Program-made: the position numbers and the translations under genes
NCBI GenBank assembly: GCA_038316335.1
Contig: JBBQAM010000050.1
Span: 1 to 30,297, forward strand
Source: JALHST01 sp038316335
GTDB taxonomy: Bacteria; Bacteroidota; Bacteroidia; Flavobacteriales; Flavobacteriaceae
DNA: 30,297 nucleotides
Reading direction: 5' to 3'
Notes under the pieces: generated by a model
The model's database searches: none
What the model saw: only the letters and a program-made list of their open reading frames with translations
Told to the model about the DNA's origin: nothing
Shown: piece after piece, positions 15,199 through 24,339 of the stretch
Position numbering within the stretch: the stretch's first letter is position 1
How the letters are laid out: each line of letters starts with the position of its first letter

Positions 15199-18100
15199 AT
15201 GATATTGAAAAAATTACAGGCGGTATACCGCAAGTTCCCCATCCCATTTTCTTATAGTCGAACGGCGCTATGCGGGTTTTTTTTGATTCTGGGGATGAAT
15301 TCATACGGGCAAATTGGCGTGAGCATCAATGACCCGGCCTCGGTGCCTGAGGGTAATAGTGGTACTACTCAATTGGTCTTCACGGTGAGCATCGCTTCCT
15401 TTAATCTTTTTGCTGATCTTACGGTCGACTACACTATTTCCGGTGGAAATGAAAACGGTAACACGGGTACGCTGACATTTCCAGTAGCTTCGTTTATTTT
15501 GGATCAAAACATCATTGTCACCACTACTGGGGACACCACTATTGAACCCGATGAAGCGATCACCATTACGTTAAGCAACCCGAGCGCAAATGCTTTTTTA
15601 GCGGATGCCTCAGGCACAAGTAGTTTTACGAATGATGATAGTCAGATTTCGATAGGGTCGGGTATTGCCCAGAACGAGGGCAACAGTGGGCCCACGGCCT
15701 TTATTTTTTCAGTGACGCGCATCGGGAGTACCTCTGGGGCCGCGACCGTAAACTATGCCGTAACGGGCACCGGTGGTAGCCCGGCAAACGGGACTGATTT
15801 TACGGGGAGCGCTTTCCCAAGTGGAACCGCAAATTTCTCGGCAGGGTCGGCCAACACGACCTTGACCATAAATGTAAATGGGGACACCACGGTAGAACCC
15901 AATGAAACCTTTACGGTAACCCTGAGTGGTCCGAGTGGTGGGGCCACCCTAGGCACGACGACGGCCATTGGCACCATTAATAACGATGATAGTACGACCG
16001 TTTCACTCAATGGGAACGTTGCGAATAACGAAGGCAACAGTGGCCCGACCCCCTTTGTCTTTACACTTACCCGTGTCGGGGATACCTCCGGAGCTGCAAG
16101 TGTTGATTATGATGTTTCGGGAACCGGTGGCAATGCAGCCGATGCGGCCGATTTTACGGGGGGGCCTTTCCCAAGTGGTAGTGCGAATTTCGGCGCAGGA
16201 TCGGCAAACACGACCATAACCATCAATGTAAAAGGGGACACTACCGTAGAGCCTAACGAAACTTTTTTGGTGACGTTAAGTAATCCCAGTGCAGGAATGG
16301 TCATAGGGACCGGGACTGCGACCGGGACGATAAATAATGACGATGCGAATGTGATAAATATGGGCGGCGATGTTTCCAATAGTGAGGGAAATAGCGGTAC
16401 GACAGCCTTTAGCTTTACAGTGAACCGTACCGGGGATACCTCGGGCACGGCAAGTGTCAATTGGGCGGTTACCGGCCAGGCCCCAAACCAGGCCAATGCG
16501 ACTGATTTTGTAGGGGGGAGTTTCCCCAATGGTACGGCCAATTTCAATGCGGGATCACCAAGCACGAACATCACCGTCAATGTACAGGGCGATATTACCA
16601 TTGAATCGAATGAAACTTTTCGCGTTACCCTGAGTGGTCCAATCGGAGGGACCGTGGGTACAGCGACGGCAACGGGGACCATTACCAACGATGATGCATG
16701 TGCCGCCGGCACGAGTGCCCCGGTACTCAATGCGGGCGTACCCACGGTGTTTTGTGATATAATCGATACAAGTTTAAGTGATTACACGTCCAGTACTGCT
16801 CCGGGGGGATCAACCCTTGTGTGGACAAAAGATTCGGGGAACCCTACAGATGCCGGCCAACATCTTACACCGGCCGAAATCGCCGATCCACTCCCGGGAA
16901 CCTATTACGCCTTGTTTTATGACGCGGTCCATAATTGTACGAGTCCGTTAATGCCGGTTACCTTGACATTAAATACAACGCCCCAAAATTTAACAACCAC
17001 CGGGGATACTCGCTGCGGGCCAGGAATCGTAAACCTTTCGGCTTCTGCCACTACGGTAACAGGGACCCCAACTTACAATTGGTATACGGCCGCAACGGGC
17101 GGAACTCTGGTAAGTTCGTTAGCTAACTATTCCCCGACTATCACGCAAACGACTTCCTATTATGTGGAGGCGACGCAAAATTCATGTGTTACCCCTAGAG
17201 TGGAAGTCATCGCTACGGTAATACCGGCGGTCAGTGCGGGTGCAGCCACCGATGCCTCGTCTTGTAACGATGCTACCTTTGGTACCACCACGCTCGATTT
17301 GGACAACCGCTTAGTCGGTGCAAGTGCCGGTACCTGGGCCTTTACTTCAGGACCTCAGGCCATTGTTCCAGATGCCCAGAATATCGTTGATTTTCAGGGG
17401 AGCCCGAATGGGGACTATGTCTTTACATATACCACTACAGGGGCCCAAGCCCCATGTACCAATGATTCGGTAGCGGTGACCATCTCGGTAAGCAGTTGTG
17501 ATACCGATGACGATGGCGATGGCCTGTTAGGCGGTATTGAAGCCGCCTTGGGTACGGATCCCAACAATCCCGATACCGACGGAGATGGTATTAACGATGG
17601 CATTGAAGTAGGGCCTGACACTGCGAATCCCTTAGACGGGGATGGTGACGGAATTATCGACGCCCTCGATTCCCTTATTTTAGATACCGATGGGGACGGG
17701 ATAGTTGACCAAGACGATCCCGGCAATACCAATCCCTGTGTCCCGAATATCAACAGCGCGCTATGCCCTATTGATCTGGAAGTTACCAAAACGGCAAATA
17801 AACCAAGTGTGGCGGTAGGGGAACAGGTCATCTTTACAATAACAGTGAATAACCTCACCGACACGCCCTTGCAGAGTGCAAAAATCACCGAACTGCTGAC
17901 CATTGATACGGGTTTTCAATATGTTTCCCACACGCCCTCCACAGGAATCTATGATCCTGTAGTTGGCCAATGGGATATTCCCGCCATGGCCGGCATGGAA
18001 AGTGTTACCTTGGAAGTCGTCGCAGTAGTATTGCCTACAGGTACCTATAGCAATACCGCTACCTTGTTGCAATCAGCGCCCTTCGATGCCGATGCCTCGA

Positions 18101-18837
18101 ATGACACGGCAACGGTTCAAATATCGATCGGCAATCCGGATCCCAACGTAGATCTCTTGGTGGAGAAAACCACACCGAACGGAACCCCCTTGGTGGGCGG
18201 TGAGGTGACGTTCATCATTCGGGTCACGAATCAATCGGGAATCGCCGAACCAATCAACAATATTATCATCGAGGACGCAAACCTGGTAGCGCCATCGACC
18301 GATTTTGTTTATGTCTCGAGTTCGGCCGATATGGGTACCTATGATGACCAAACGGCGTTATGGACGATACCCAGTCTGGCCCAAGGCCAGGTGGCGACCC
18401 TAACGATCACCGTACAGGTGCCGATTGAAGGCATTTTTTCAAATACGGCCCGGCTGATACGATCCACGCCTTTAGACGGTTCCCCGAATGCGAATAATGA
18501 ATCATTCGTAACCATAAAAGTAAGTGCCCCGACCGCTGCCAATCCTGGTTTTCTATTTAATGAGTTCTCACCGAATGGAGATGGTACAAACGATGTATTA
18601 AAAATAAATACCCGGGATACCGAAAGAAATTTAGACGTACCCATAACCTACTCTATAGAAATTTACAATCGCTATGGCAATTTGGTTTTCAAAGTCGAGA
18701 ATCAAACTGATAATAGGGTATGGGACGGTTCCTATAAAGGAGCGGATGCCCCGGCAGGTACTTATTTCTATCAATTGATCTATGATGTTGGCAATGGTGC
18801 GCAAACAACAAATGGCTGGATACAGCTTATAAGATGA
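15199..18837 (+). CDS. T9SS-exported Calx-beta/DUF11 surface adhesin with CHU_C-type C-terminal domain
   Basis: This 1212-aa protein is predicted to be exported by the type IX secretion system and displayed outside the cell. A Sec signal peptide covers residues 1-37 (ending SYG). Four Calx-beta-like repeats follow (about 39-147, 149-264, 265-382, 383-499), each with an EGNSG start and an NDD end. Two or three Ig/CHU-like beta domains with paired cysteines come next (about 500-765). A calcium-binding, thrombospondin-type-3-like stretch of DxDxDG repeats runs from about 768 to 850. Two DUF11 repeats follow (about 857-975 and 984-1110). The C-terminus (1115-1212) is a gliding-motility-associated type B sorting domain (FSPNGDGTNDVL, IYNRYGNLVF, GTYFYQLIY). 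The next gene overlaps by ATGA. The ligand is unknown. Confidence 0.93.
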   Translation: MILKKLQAVYRKFPIPFSYSRTALCGFFLILGMNSYGQIGVSINDPASVPEGNSGTTQLVFTVSIASFNLFADLTVDYTISGGNENGNTGTLTFPVASFILDQNIIVTTTGDTTIEPDEAITITLSNPSANAFLADASGTSSFTNDDSQISIGSGIAQNEGNSGPTAFIFSVTRIGSTSGAATVNYAVTGTGGSPANGTDFTGSAFPSGTANFSAGSANTTLTINVNGDTTVEPNETFTVTLSGPSGGATLGTTTAIGTINNDDSTTVSLNGNVANNEGNSGPTPFVFTLTRVGDTSGAASVDYDVSGTGGNAADAADFTGGPFPSGSANFGAGSANTTITINVKGDTTVEPNETFLVTLSNPSAGMVIGTGTATGTINNDDANVINMGGDVSNSEGNSGTTAFSFTVNRTGDTSGTASVNWAVTGQAPNQANATDFVGGSFPNGTANFNAGSPSTNITVNVQGDITIESNETFRVTLSGPIGGTVGTATATGTITNDDACAAGTSAPVLNAGVPTVFCDIIDTSLSDYTSSTAPGGSTLVWTKDSGNPTDAGQHLTPAEIADPLPGTYYALFYDAVHNCTSPLMPVTLTLNTTPQNLTTTGDTRCGPGIVNLSASATTVTGTPTYNWYTAATGGTLVSSLANYSPTITQTTSYYVEATQNSCVTPRVEVIATVIPAVSAGAATDASSCNDATFGTTTLDLDNRLVGASAGTWAFTSGPQAIVPDAQNIVDFQGSPNGDYVFTYTTTGAQAPCTNDSVAVTISVSSCDTDDDGDGLLGGIEAALGTDPNNPDTDGDGINDGIEVGPDTANPLDGDGDGIIDALDSLILDTDGDGIVDQDDPGNTNPCVPNINSALCPIDLEVTKTANKPSVAVGEQVIFTITVNNLTDTPLQSAKITELLTIDTGFQYVSHTPSTGIYDPVVGQWDIPAMAGMESVTLEVVAVVLPTGTYSNTATLLQSAPFDADASNDTATVQISIGNPDPNVDLLVEKTTPNGTPLVGGEVTFIIRVTNQSGIAEPINNIIIEDANLVAPSTDFVYVSSSADMGTYDDQTALWTIPSLAQGQVATLTITVQVPIEGIFSNTARLIRSTPLDGSPNANNESFVTIKVSAPTAANPGFLFNEFSPNGDGTNDVLKINTRDTERNLDVPITYSIEIYNRYGNLVFKVENQTDNRVWDGSYKGADAPAGTYFYQLIYDVGNGAQTTNGWIQLIR
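15643..16695 (+). repeat. Three tandem Calx-beta coding repeats inside the adhesin
   Basis: Three units of about 351 bases (15643-15990, 15991-16344, 16345-16695) encode successive Calx-beta-like domains of about 117 aa. Each unit shares EGNSG, GDTSG or GSTSG, TDFTG or ADFTG, the FPSG/FPNG-x-ANF segment, GDTTVEPNETF or a variant, and a closing NDD. A more divergent first domain precedes them. The DNA copies have diverged and use different synonymous codons, so the expansion is not very recent. Confidence 0.85.
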
Positions 18838-19832
18838 CACAATCGATGAATCACAGTCAAAGGAAACAGCGATACAGGCAACTATCTATGTTTATAGGGC
18901 TTGCCCTGTTGTATGTGTTTATGGGATATTCCCAAAAGGAGCCACAATACACTCAATATATGTACAATATCGGCAGTTTTAACCCGGCCTATGTCGGGAC
19001 TGTCGAAAAGCCTGAAGTGTCCCTACTCTACAGGGCCCAATGGTTGAATATCGATGGCGCCCCGCGCACCATACGGGCAGGGATCAATATGCCGTTTGCC
19101 GATACGGGCCATGGGCTCGGATTCAATATCGTAAATGATCAAATCGGGCCATCTACCCAGACTTATTTTAATCTGGCCTATTCCTATGAAGTCGACCTTT
19201 CCGCGGCTATTAAATTATCGTTTGGAATGGATATCGGAGGAACACTATTAAACGTCGACTTTTCAAAAGGCACGTTTGAAAACCCGGGAGAACCTTTGAA
19301 CAATCAGAACTTGAGCGAATTTTATCCTACCCTTGGCGGTGGGCTGTTCATGTACCAAGATGACCTATGGTACTTGGGAATATCTACCCCTAACTTTTTC
19401 GGGGATGGTATCTACAATGATAATGTGGCCCAGATCGTCGATGACAAATGGCAATTTAATTTTATAGGTGGGTATGTCTTTGAGCTGAATGAAAACCTCA
19501 AACTAAAACCCGCATTTTTGATCAACTATTTAAAGGGGGCCCCATTGAACACCAATGTGTCGGCCAATTTCCTGATCAATCAAAAATTCACGGCCGGCGC
19601 CTCCTATCGTTTTGATAATGCGGTAAGTGCTTTAGCGGGATTTCAGATTTCAAGCAGCACATTCGTTGGGTACGCCTATGACTATAATACGAATCCGTTG
19701 GGCAAGTTTAATAGTGGGTCGCATGAGCTGATATTGAAATTTTATATAGGCCAAGGAGTTAAGGGCGAGAAAGGTACTAAGCAGAATGCCAAGGGCAAAC
19801 CAAAACAAATTGATACCCCGAGGTTTTTCTAA
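18834..19832 (+). CDS. PorP/SprF family outer-membrane protein, adhesin partner
   Basis: SprF-like proteins are outer-membrane beta-barrels needed for export or surface retention of T9SS cargo that carries the type B C-terminal domain. This 332-aa product overlaps the adhesin stop by 4 bases (ATGA), indicating coupled translation with its likely cargo. It has an N-terminal signal sequence (about residues 17-33, ending MGYSQ, after a polar, basic start). It also has the family start KEPQYTQYMYNIGSFNPAYVG, then repeated aromatic strands, and ends with the typical TPRFF. A closer start at residue 5 (MNHSQ) is possible. By analogy to SprB-SprF of Flavobacterium johnsoniae it should serve the adhesin upstream; this is inference from order and family. 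Confidence 0.93.
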   Translation: MTQSMNHSQRKQRYRQLSMFIGLALLYVFMGYSQKEPQYTQYMYNIGSFNPAYVGTVEKPEVSLLYRAQWLNIDGAPRTIRAGINMPFADTGHGLGFNIVNDQIGPSTQTYFNLAYSYEVDLSAAIKLSFGMDIGGTLLNVDFSKGTFENPGEPLNNQNLSEFYPTLGGGLFMYQDDLWYLGISTPNFFGDGIYNDNVAQIVDDKWQFNFIGGYVFELNENLKLKPAFLINYLKGAPLNTNVSANFLINQKFTAGASYRFDNAVSALAGFQISSSTFVGYAYDYNTNPLGKFNSGSHELILKFYIGQGVKGEKGTKQNAKGKPKQIDTPRFF

Positions 19833-19845
19833 ATAACATCGAATT

Positions 19846-21777
19846 ATGCAAGTAAGGATCTTTATACTGTTATTGGGCTTGAACATCGGTTTTGTGATGG
19901 CACAAGAAAAAAAATCCAAGGCAGATATTTATTTTTATGAATATGCCTACGCCGATGCCATTCGTGAATATCAAAATGAGATGCGAAAGGCAACACTTTC
20001 GAGCCAGCAGCTATTGAACCTGGCCGATGCCTATTTTCACCTAGGCAATTATAACAATGCCTCGAAGATTTATATCGATGTAAACAAGAAAGATTCCCTC
20101 TTGACGAACTTCCAGTTTAACAAGATGCTTCAAAGCCTATCAAAATCTTCGGAAAAAGAACGGGTACTGGCCTTCCTAAACACACGAAAACCTGTATTGT
20201 CAAAAGAATTATTAGAGAATACCGATTTTAATGAGGAACTGATGGCAAGCACCTCAGACGATGGCCTGACCTATGAAATATTCAATATCAACGGCAATAG
20301 CCCCCAATCTGATTTTTCACCGGCCTTTTACAAAGACAAACTATTGTTCAGCAGCGGTCGGGGTGAAAAGTCGAGAAAGTCTTATGGCCCTTCTGGGGAA
20401 TCCTTTCTCGATATCTATGTGGCAAACATACGGCAAGATGGCAATGTTTTGAATCCGAATAAGTTCCTTGGAATTCCCGATTCAAAATTCCACAAATCAA
20501 CACCCTATTATTCAAAGGAAACCGAGCAATTATTTTACATTTTATCGAATACCCAAAACGATGAACTGGCCTTCGACGAAAACGGTAAAAACGCACTGGC
20601 TATTGGTATTGTCGACCGAAATGGCGTCTTTAATTTTTTATTGAAAGACCTTAGTTCCTCTTTCTATTATCCCTTTTATCAAGATACCAAGGGCAAATTG
20701 TTTTTTGCGGCGCAATTGGATGACAGTTATGGGGGCACCGATATTTACTATGTCTCTACCAACGGAGGGCAGATCGTATCACAACCCATCAATCTGGGGC
20801 CGCGCATAAATTCGCCTGGGAACGAAATCGCGCCGTATGTGTTTGGCAATAGCCTATTTTTTTCCTCCGATGTTTTTTACGGTCTGGGTGGAATGGATAT
20901 TTATAAATCGAATATACAAGGCGATGGCACGTATAGTATCCCTGTCAATCTTGGAAAAGGCATCAATTCTTCTGCAGACGATTTTGGCATGATCATTAAG
21001 GAAAACGATCAGGCTGGGTTTACGGGCTATTTTGCATCCAATCGGGCTGGCGGTAAGGGTAGTGATGATATCTATAATTTTACGGTCAACAAACCACCCG
21101 GACTTAGGACCTTGGTCCTTCATGGAAAATTGAGCAAACCTGATTCAGGTCAGGCTGTTGACAACGCCACCATTCGCATTTTAGATGAAAACAATAATGT
21201 CCTTAAACAACTGGTCAGTGATGAAGATGGAGCGTATAAATTCGAAATCCCATGGCGGGACAACATTGTATTCGAGGTGAAAAAGGATCGGTTTTCCTCA
21301 TTTCAGAGCCGCATTGATAAAAATGCACTCGAACAGCTTCAAAATGCTCCATTTGATATCCAGCTATTGCTTCTTGACGATGTGATAACGGTCAAAGAAG
21401 ATCAGCCGGTCTTAAAACTTAAGGACATGGCTTTCGTTACTGGAAAAAGCGCCATGACCCCTGATATCGAACTCGAGTTAAACAAGGTATTGGAAATCGT
21501 CAAGAATTTCCCCCAAATGAAACTCCGTATCGAATCACATACCGACAGCAAGGGATCAAGTGCTTCCAATAAAAAGCTTTCGCAAGACAGGGCCAATGCG
21601 ATCAAGTCGTATCTTTTAAAGAACGGCATGCCAGAGGCGAATATCTTGGATGCCATCGGATTTGGTGAGGAACGCCTTGTGAATGATTGCAAGGATGGGG
21701 TGTATTGCCTTGATTTTTTGCATAAGCAAAATGTTCGGACCTATTTCATCGTGGTGAACAACGATCAATTAAACTAG
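19846..21777 (+). CDS. PorE-like OmpA-family protein (TPR, PD40 propeller, CRD, OmpA)
   Basis: This 643-aa envelope protein has a signal peptide (to about residue 19, ending VMAQ), a short TPR-like region (about 25-110), and a WD40/PD40-type beta-propeller (about 150-411, with repeats such as SPAFYKDKLLFSSGR and DDIYNF). A carboxypeptidase-regulatory-like domain (about 421-495) and an OmpA C-terminal domain (about 525-640) follow. In the OmpA part the peptidoglycan-binding Asp (SHTDSKG) and Arg (LSQDRANAI) are both present, so it should anchor to the cell wall. This order is that of PorE (PG1058) of Porphyromonas gingivalis. It starts 13 bases after the PorP/SprF gene and completes the adhesin, SprF, PorE cassette. 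A link between the outer-membrane partner and the wall is the likely role. Confidence 0.92.
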   Translation: MQVRIFILLLGLNIGFVMAQEKKSKADIYFYEYAYADAIREYQNEMRKATLSSQQLLNLADAYFHLGNYNNASKIYIDVNKKDSLLTNFQFNKMLQSLSKSSEKERVLAFLNTRKPVLSKELLENTDFNEELMASTSDDGLTYEIFNINGNSPQSDFSPAFYKDKLLFSSGRGEKSRKSYGPSGESFLDIYVANIRQDGNVLNPNKFLGIPDSKFHKSTPYYSKETEQLFYILSNTQNDELAFDENGKNALAIGIVDRNGVFNFLLKDLSSSFYYPFYQDTKGKLFFAAQLDDSYGGTDIYYVSTNGGQIVSQPINLGPRINSPGNEIAPYVFGNSLFFSSDVFYGLGGMDIYKSNIQGDGTYSIPVNLGKGINSSADDFGMIIKENDQAGFTGYFASNRAGGKGSDDIYNFTVNKPPGLRTLVLHGKLSKPDSGQAVDNATIRILDENNNVLKQLVSDEDGAYKFEIPWRDNIVFEVKKDRFSSFQSRIDKNALEQLQNAPFDIQLLLLDDVITVKEDQPVLKLKDMAFVTGKSAMTPDIELELNKVLEIVKNFPQMKLRIESHTDSKGSSASNKKLSQDRANAIKSYLLKNGMPEANILDAIGFGEERLVNDCKDGVYCLDFLHKQNVRTYFIVVNNDQLN

Positions 21778-21797
21778 CCTATTAGTTTGAAAATTGA

Positions 21798-23051
21798 TTA
21801 GTATACTACCATCCAAAAGTATAGCAGCGAAAAAAGGGAAAGAAAAACAATACCGGCATAGGTAAGCACTTGCAGCCACTTTTTTGGGTGATCGGCCTTC
21901 GGTACATCTTCGCTCGTCACGTTTAACAAGTTCATATAGCCTATAATCGGGGCGACTACAAACGATACAAAGGTCGCGAGGGCGACCAATTGCCCCATAT
22001 TTGCCGAAAAAGCGGTAATTACTACAAAATTAATCAGTGCAAGCACTATGACAGTTAGGGCATAAAAGACCTTTTTAACATCGGGTATTTTCTTTGGAAA
22101 GAGCAGGTGTAAAATATCGAGACTTACCCTGGCAACCGCATCGTGCGCCGTCATACAGGTACTGAACATCGTTGCAAAGGCGGAAATCGCAATAAAAATA
22201 TACGCCCATGGGCCGATATGTACTGTAAACAAACTTACTACCTGATCGGCAAAGGTCACGGCATTGCCACTGAGCACAGTATTGGTGCCGTATAAGGTCA
22301 TCACGCCTATGGTTAAAAAAAACAACGCCAATAGGGCCGTCATGATATAGCCGATATTAAAGTCTTGCAAGGATTGCCTTAAAGTAGGTTTGCCCGCTTT
22401 GGCCTTCCATTTTTCAATACTCCATAAGCTTATCCAACTTGAAGCCTCTACGGTCGTCGGCATCCACCCCATAAGACTGATGACAAAAAGAATCCCCACA
22501 TCGTTGAAGAGGGCCACTGGTTCAAAATTTTCTACGGAAGCTACCTGTCCTTTGAAAACAACCAACATGGTGGTAATCACCAGGGCTACGAATAAAATGG
22601 TAACCATGATCTTTAGGGAGTTTTCTAGAAATTTATACCGACCGATAATAAGCAACAAGGTTATAAAAATAAAAAGGCCCAAGGCAGTCATGGCAATTGA
22701 AACCCCGGATAGTTTAAAAAGGTTGATCAACAATCCGGCGGTCACCGTATACAATGCCGCCAGAATCGTAAAGGTCGTAATCAAGTTGATAAGGGCGTAG
22801 AACCAAAGATACCCTTTGCCGCGGTTCAGATAGCCCTCGATCAATGACGTATTGGTAGCATGGGTATAGCGTACGCCGAATTCGAAAAAGGGATATTTGA
22901 ACACATTGGCCAGGATGATCGGTATGATCATGATCCAGCCATATTGGGCCCCTGCCTTGGTGGAAAGGACCAAATGTGAAGTACCGATGGCCATGCTGGC
23001 AAATAGCAGCCCGGGACCTAGATTTTTCAGAAAGGTGATGGTTTTTGACAT
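21798..23051 (-). CDS. Nramp-fold transporter lacking canonical metal motifs
   Basis: This is an inner-membrane protein of 417 aa with about 11 hydrophobic segments, belonging to the Nramp (SLC11) family by TM1 alignment. The segment LGPGLLFASM to AGAQYGW aligns without gaps to canonical Nramp TM1, but the metal-binding DPGN is replaced by GTSH (residues 23-26). In TM6, MPH appears as MPT (197-199). Proton-coupled manganese or iron transport therefore cannot be assumed. The intact fold and retained Met197 suggest another substrate, perhaps another divalent cation. Its C-terminal gene neighbour is convergent (20-base gap) and its upstream neighbour is the TPM operon on the same strand, 70 bases away. 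Confidence 0.85.
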   Translation of the reverse strand: MSKTITFLKNLGPGLLFASMAIGTSHLVLSTKAGAQYGWIMIIPIILANVFKYPFFEFGVRYTHATNTSLIEGYLNRGKGYLWFYALINLITTFTILAALYTVTAGLLINLFKLSGVSIAMTALGLFIFITLLLIIGRYKFLENSLKIMVTILFVALVITTMLVVFKGQVASVENFEPVALFNDVGILFVISLMGWMPTTVEASSWISLWSIEKWKAKAGKPTLRQSLQDFNIGYIMTALLALFFLTIGVMTLYGTNTVLSGNAVTFADQVVSLFTVHIGPWAYIFIAISAFATMFSTCMTAHDAVARVSLDILHLLFPKKIPDVKKVFYALTVIVLALINFVVITAFSANMGQLVALATFVSFVVAPIIGYMNLLNVTSEDVPKADHPKKWLQVLTYAGIVFLSLFSLLYFWMVVY

Positions 23052-23121
23052 GGGTGTTGGTTGACCTTAAATTAATAATTTTTAGGCAGGCATATCCTAT
23101 GCGATTTGAATTTTCAATTCC

Positions 23122-23916
23122 TTACCAACCCCCCGAAGCACCACCACCGCCGAAGCCACCGCCGCCGAAGCCACCTCCAAAGCCACCTCCGCCGCCGAAT
23201 CCGCCACCACTTCCGAAGCCTCCGCCCGAACGGCCACTTCGTCCCATATTACTGAGGATAATCATATCCCAAAGGCTCAATCCAGATCCACGCCTCCCAC
23301 CATTCCCGCCACGGTTCCCTTTGTTGCGATTGGCCAAAATAATAAGGATGATAAAAAAAATGATAAATGGGAGCAAAGACTTGAATGGAAATCCGGTGGG
23401 TTCGTCAAAGCTGCGTTCTTCCTTAAACTCCCCCGTGAGTACTTGAAAGATGGCGTCGGCCCCATCATTGAGTCCGGCATAGTAGTCATTATTTTTAAAT
23501 TGGGGAATAATAATGTTTTCAATAATTCGACGTGACATCGCATCCGTGAGATTGCCCTCGACGCCATACCCGGTGTTAATGGCAATCCTTCGGTCGTCCT
23601 TGGCCAGGAGTATTAAAATACCATTATCCTTTCCAGCTTGCCCAATGCCCCATTTTTGACCCCATTGGGCCCCCAAATAGTTGATTTCCTCACCTTCGGT
23701 AGAACGAATTATGGCAACAACGATTTGTGTAGAAGTGCTGTCGGAATAGCGAATAAGTTTTTGTTCCAGGGTCTTTTCCTGACCTTCGGGCAGCAGGTTT
23801 ATGTAATCATAGACACTCGTCTGTACTTTGGGTTTTTCGGGAATTTGGAATTGTGCAAAGGAGGCAATACACCAGCAAAAGACCAAAATAAATAGACTAC
23901 CCTTTCGATACTTCAT
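23122..23916 (-). CDS. TPM-domain protein with signal peptide and Gly-rich tail (YgcG-like)
   Basis: The protein is exported or membrane-anchored, 264 aa from the ATG at 23916 (MKYRKGSLFILVFCWCIASFAQ). The TPM domain (about 30-155) carries YDYINLLPEG, a QIVVAIIRS strand, WGIGQAGKDNGILILLA and the GYGVEGNLTDAM motif. A single membrane helix (about 180-197) follows, then a basic linker and a tail of Gly, Phe and Ser (about 228-264). The domain faces the periplasm if the signal peptide is cleaved and the helix crosses once. The open frame extends 36 codons further up, and an ATG at 23928 is also possible; I chose the one closest to the signal sequence. It overlaps the upstream TPM gene by 20 bases. 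The function is unknown. Confidence 0.87.
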   Translation of the reverse strand: MKYRKGSLFILVFCWCIASFAQFQIPEKPKVQTSVYDYINLLPEGQEKTLEQKLIRYSDSTSTQIVVAIIRSTEGEEINYLGAQWGQKWGIGQAGKDNGILILLAKDDRRIAINTGYGVEGNLTDAMSRRIIENIIIPQFKNNDYYAGLNDGADAIFQVLTGEFKEERSFDEPTGFPFKSLLPFIIFFIILIILANRNKGNRGGNGGRRGSGLSLWDMIILSNMGRSGRSGGGFGSGGGFGGGGGFGGGFGGGGFGGGGASGGW

Positions 23917-24334
23917 TGCTAAGTTCATTTGTATCGCCTGGTATCCATGGGAAATGCGTTTGTAATTCCTTCCCGGCTTTTTCAATTCCGGCGACAAGTC
24001 CTTGTTTAAATTCGCCTTTGGCAAAATGGGCTTGGATCGTATTTTTCGTCGATTCCCAAAAATCAGGAGGTACTACTTTGTGAATGCCCGTATCCCCATA
24101 AATCGAAAATTTACGGGCATTGACGGCAACATAGATCAATACCCCGTTCCCATCCTTGGTATTGTCCATTTTGAGAACGTGGAAAACTTCTTTTGCCCGT
24201 AGTAAATAATCGTGGCCCACGTGCGATTCAATATGCACCCGTATTTCCCCGGAAGTATTTTTTTCTGCTTCCAGAATGGCCTGTACAATCTCCTCCTCTT
24301 CCTCGCTCGTCAAAAAATCGGCTACTCTGGACAT
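23897..24334 (-). CDS. TPM-domain protein without signal peptide
   Basis: The product has 145 aa and is almost entirely one TPM domain (about 8-130), with EKNTSGEIRVHIESHVG, NGVLIYVAVNARKFSIYGDTGIH and FKQGLVAGIEKAG. It has no signal peptide or membrane helix, so it should be cytosolic or attached from the inside. TPM domains were described first in the Psb32 and TLP18.3 proteins, where acid phosphatase activity has been reported, but activity here is not known. The gene starts 5 bases after the LemA stop codon and its end overlaps the second TPM gene, so the three genes are tightly coupled. Confidence 0.88.
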   Translation of the reverse strand: MSRVADFLTSEEEEEIVQAILEAEKNTSGEIRVHIESHVGHDYLLRAKEVFHVLKMDNTKDGNGVLIYVAVNARKFSIYGDTGIHKVVPPDFWESTKNTIQAHFAKGEFKQGLVAGIEKAGKELQTHFPWIPGDTNELSNEVSKG

Positions 24335-24339
24335 GGAAA

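Noticed and set aside
16107..16745. 212-aa minus-strand ORF antisense to the adhesin
   Set aside because: It is a shadow of the Thr/Gly/Asp-rich Calx-beta repeats. Its Val/Pro-rich product mirrors the plus-strand codons and has no recognisable domain or start site.
23045..23446. Proline-rich plus-strand ORF opposite the TPM gene
   Set aside because: The PPPPKPP run is the reverse complement of the Gly-rich tail of the exported TPM protein. The minus-strand reading has a full domain and signal peptide.
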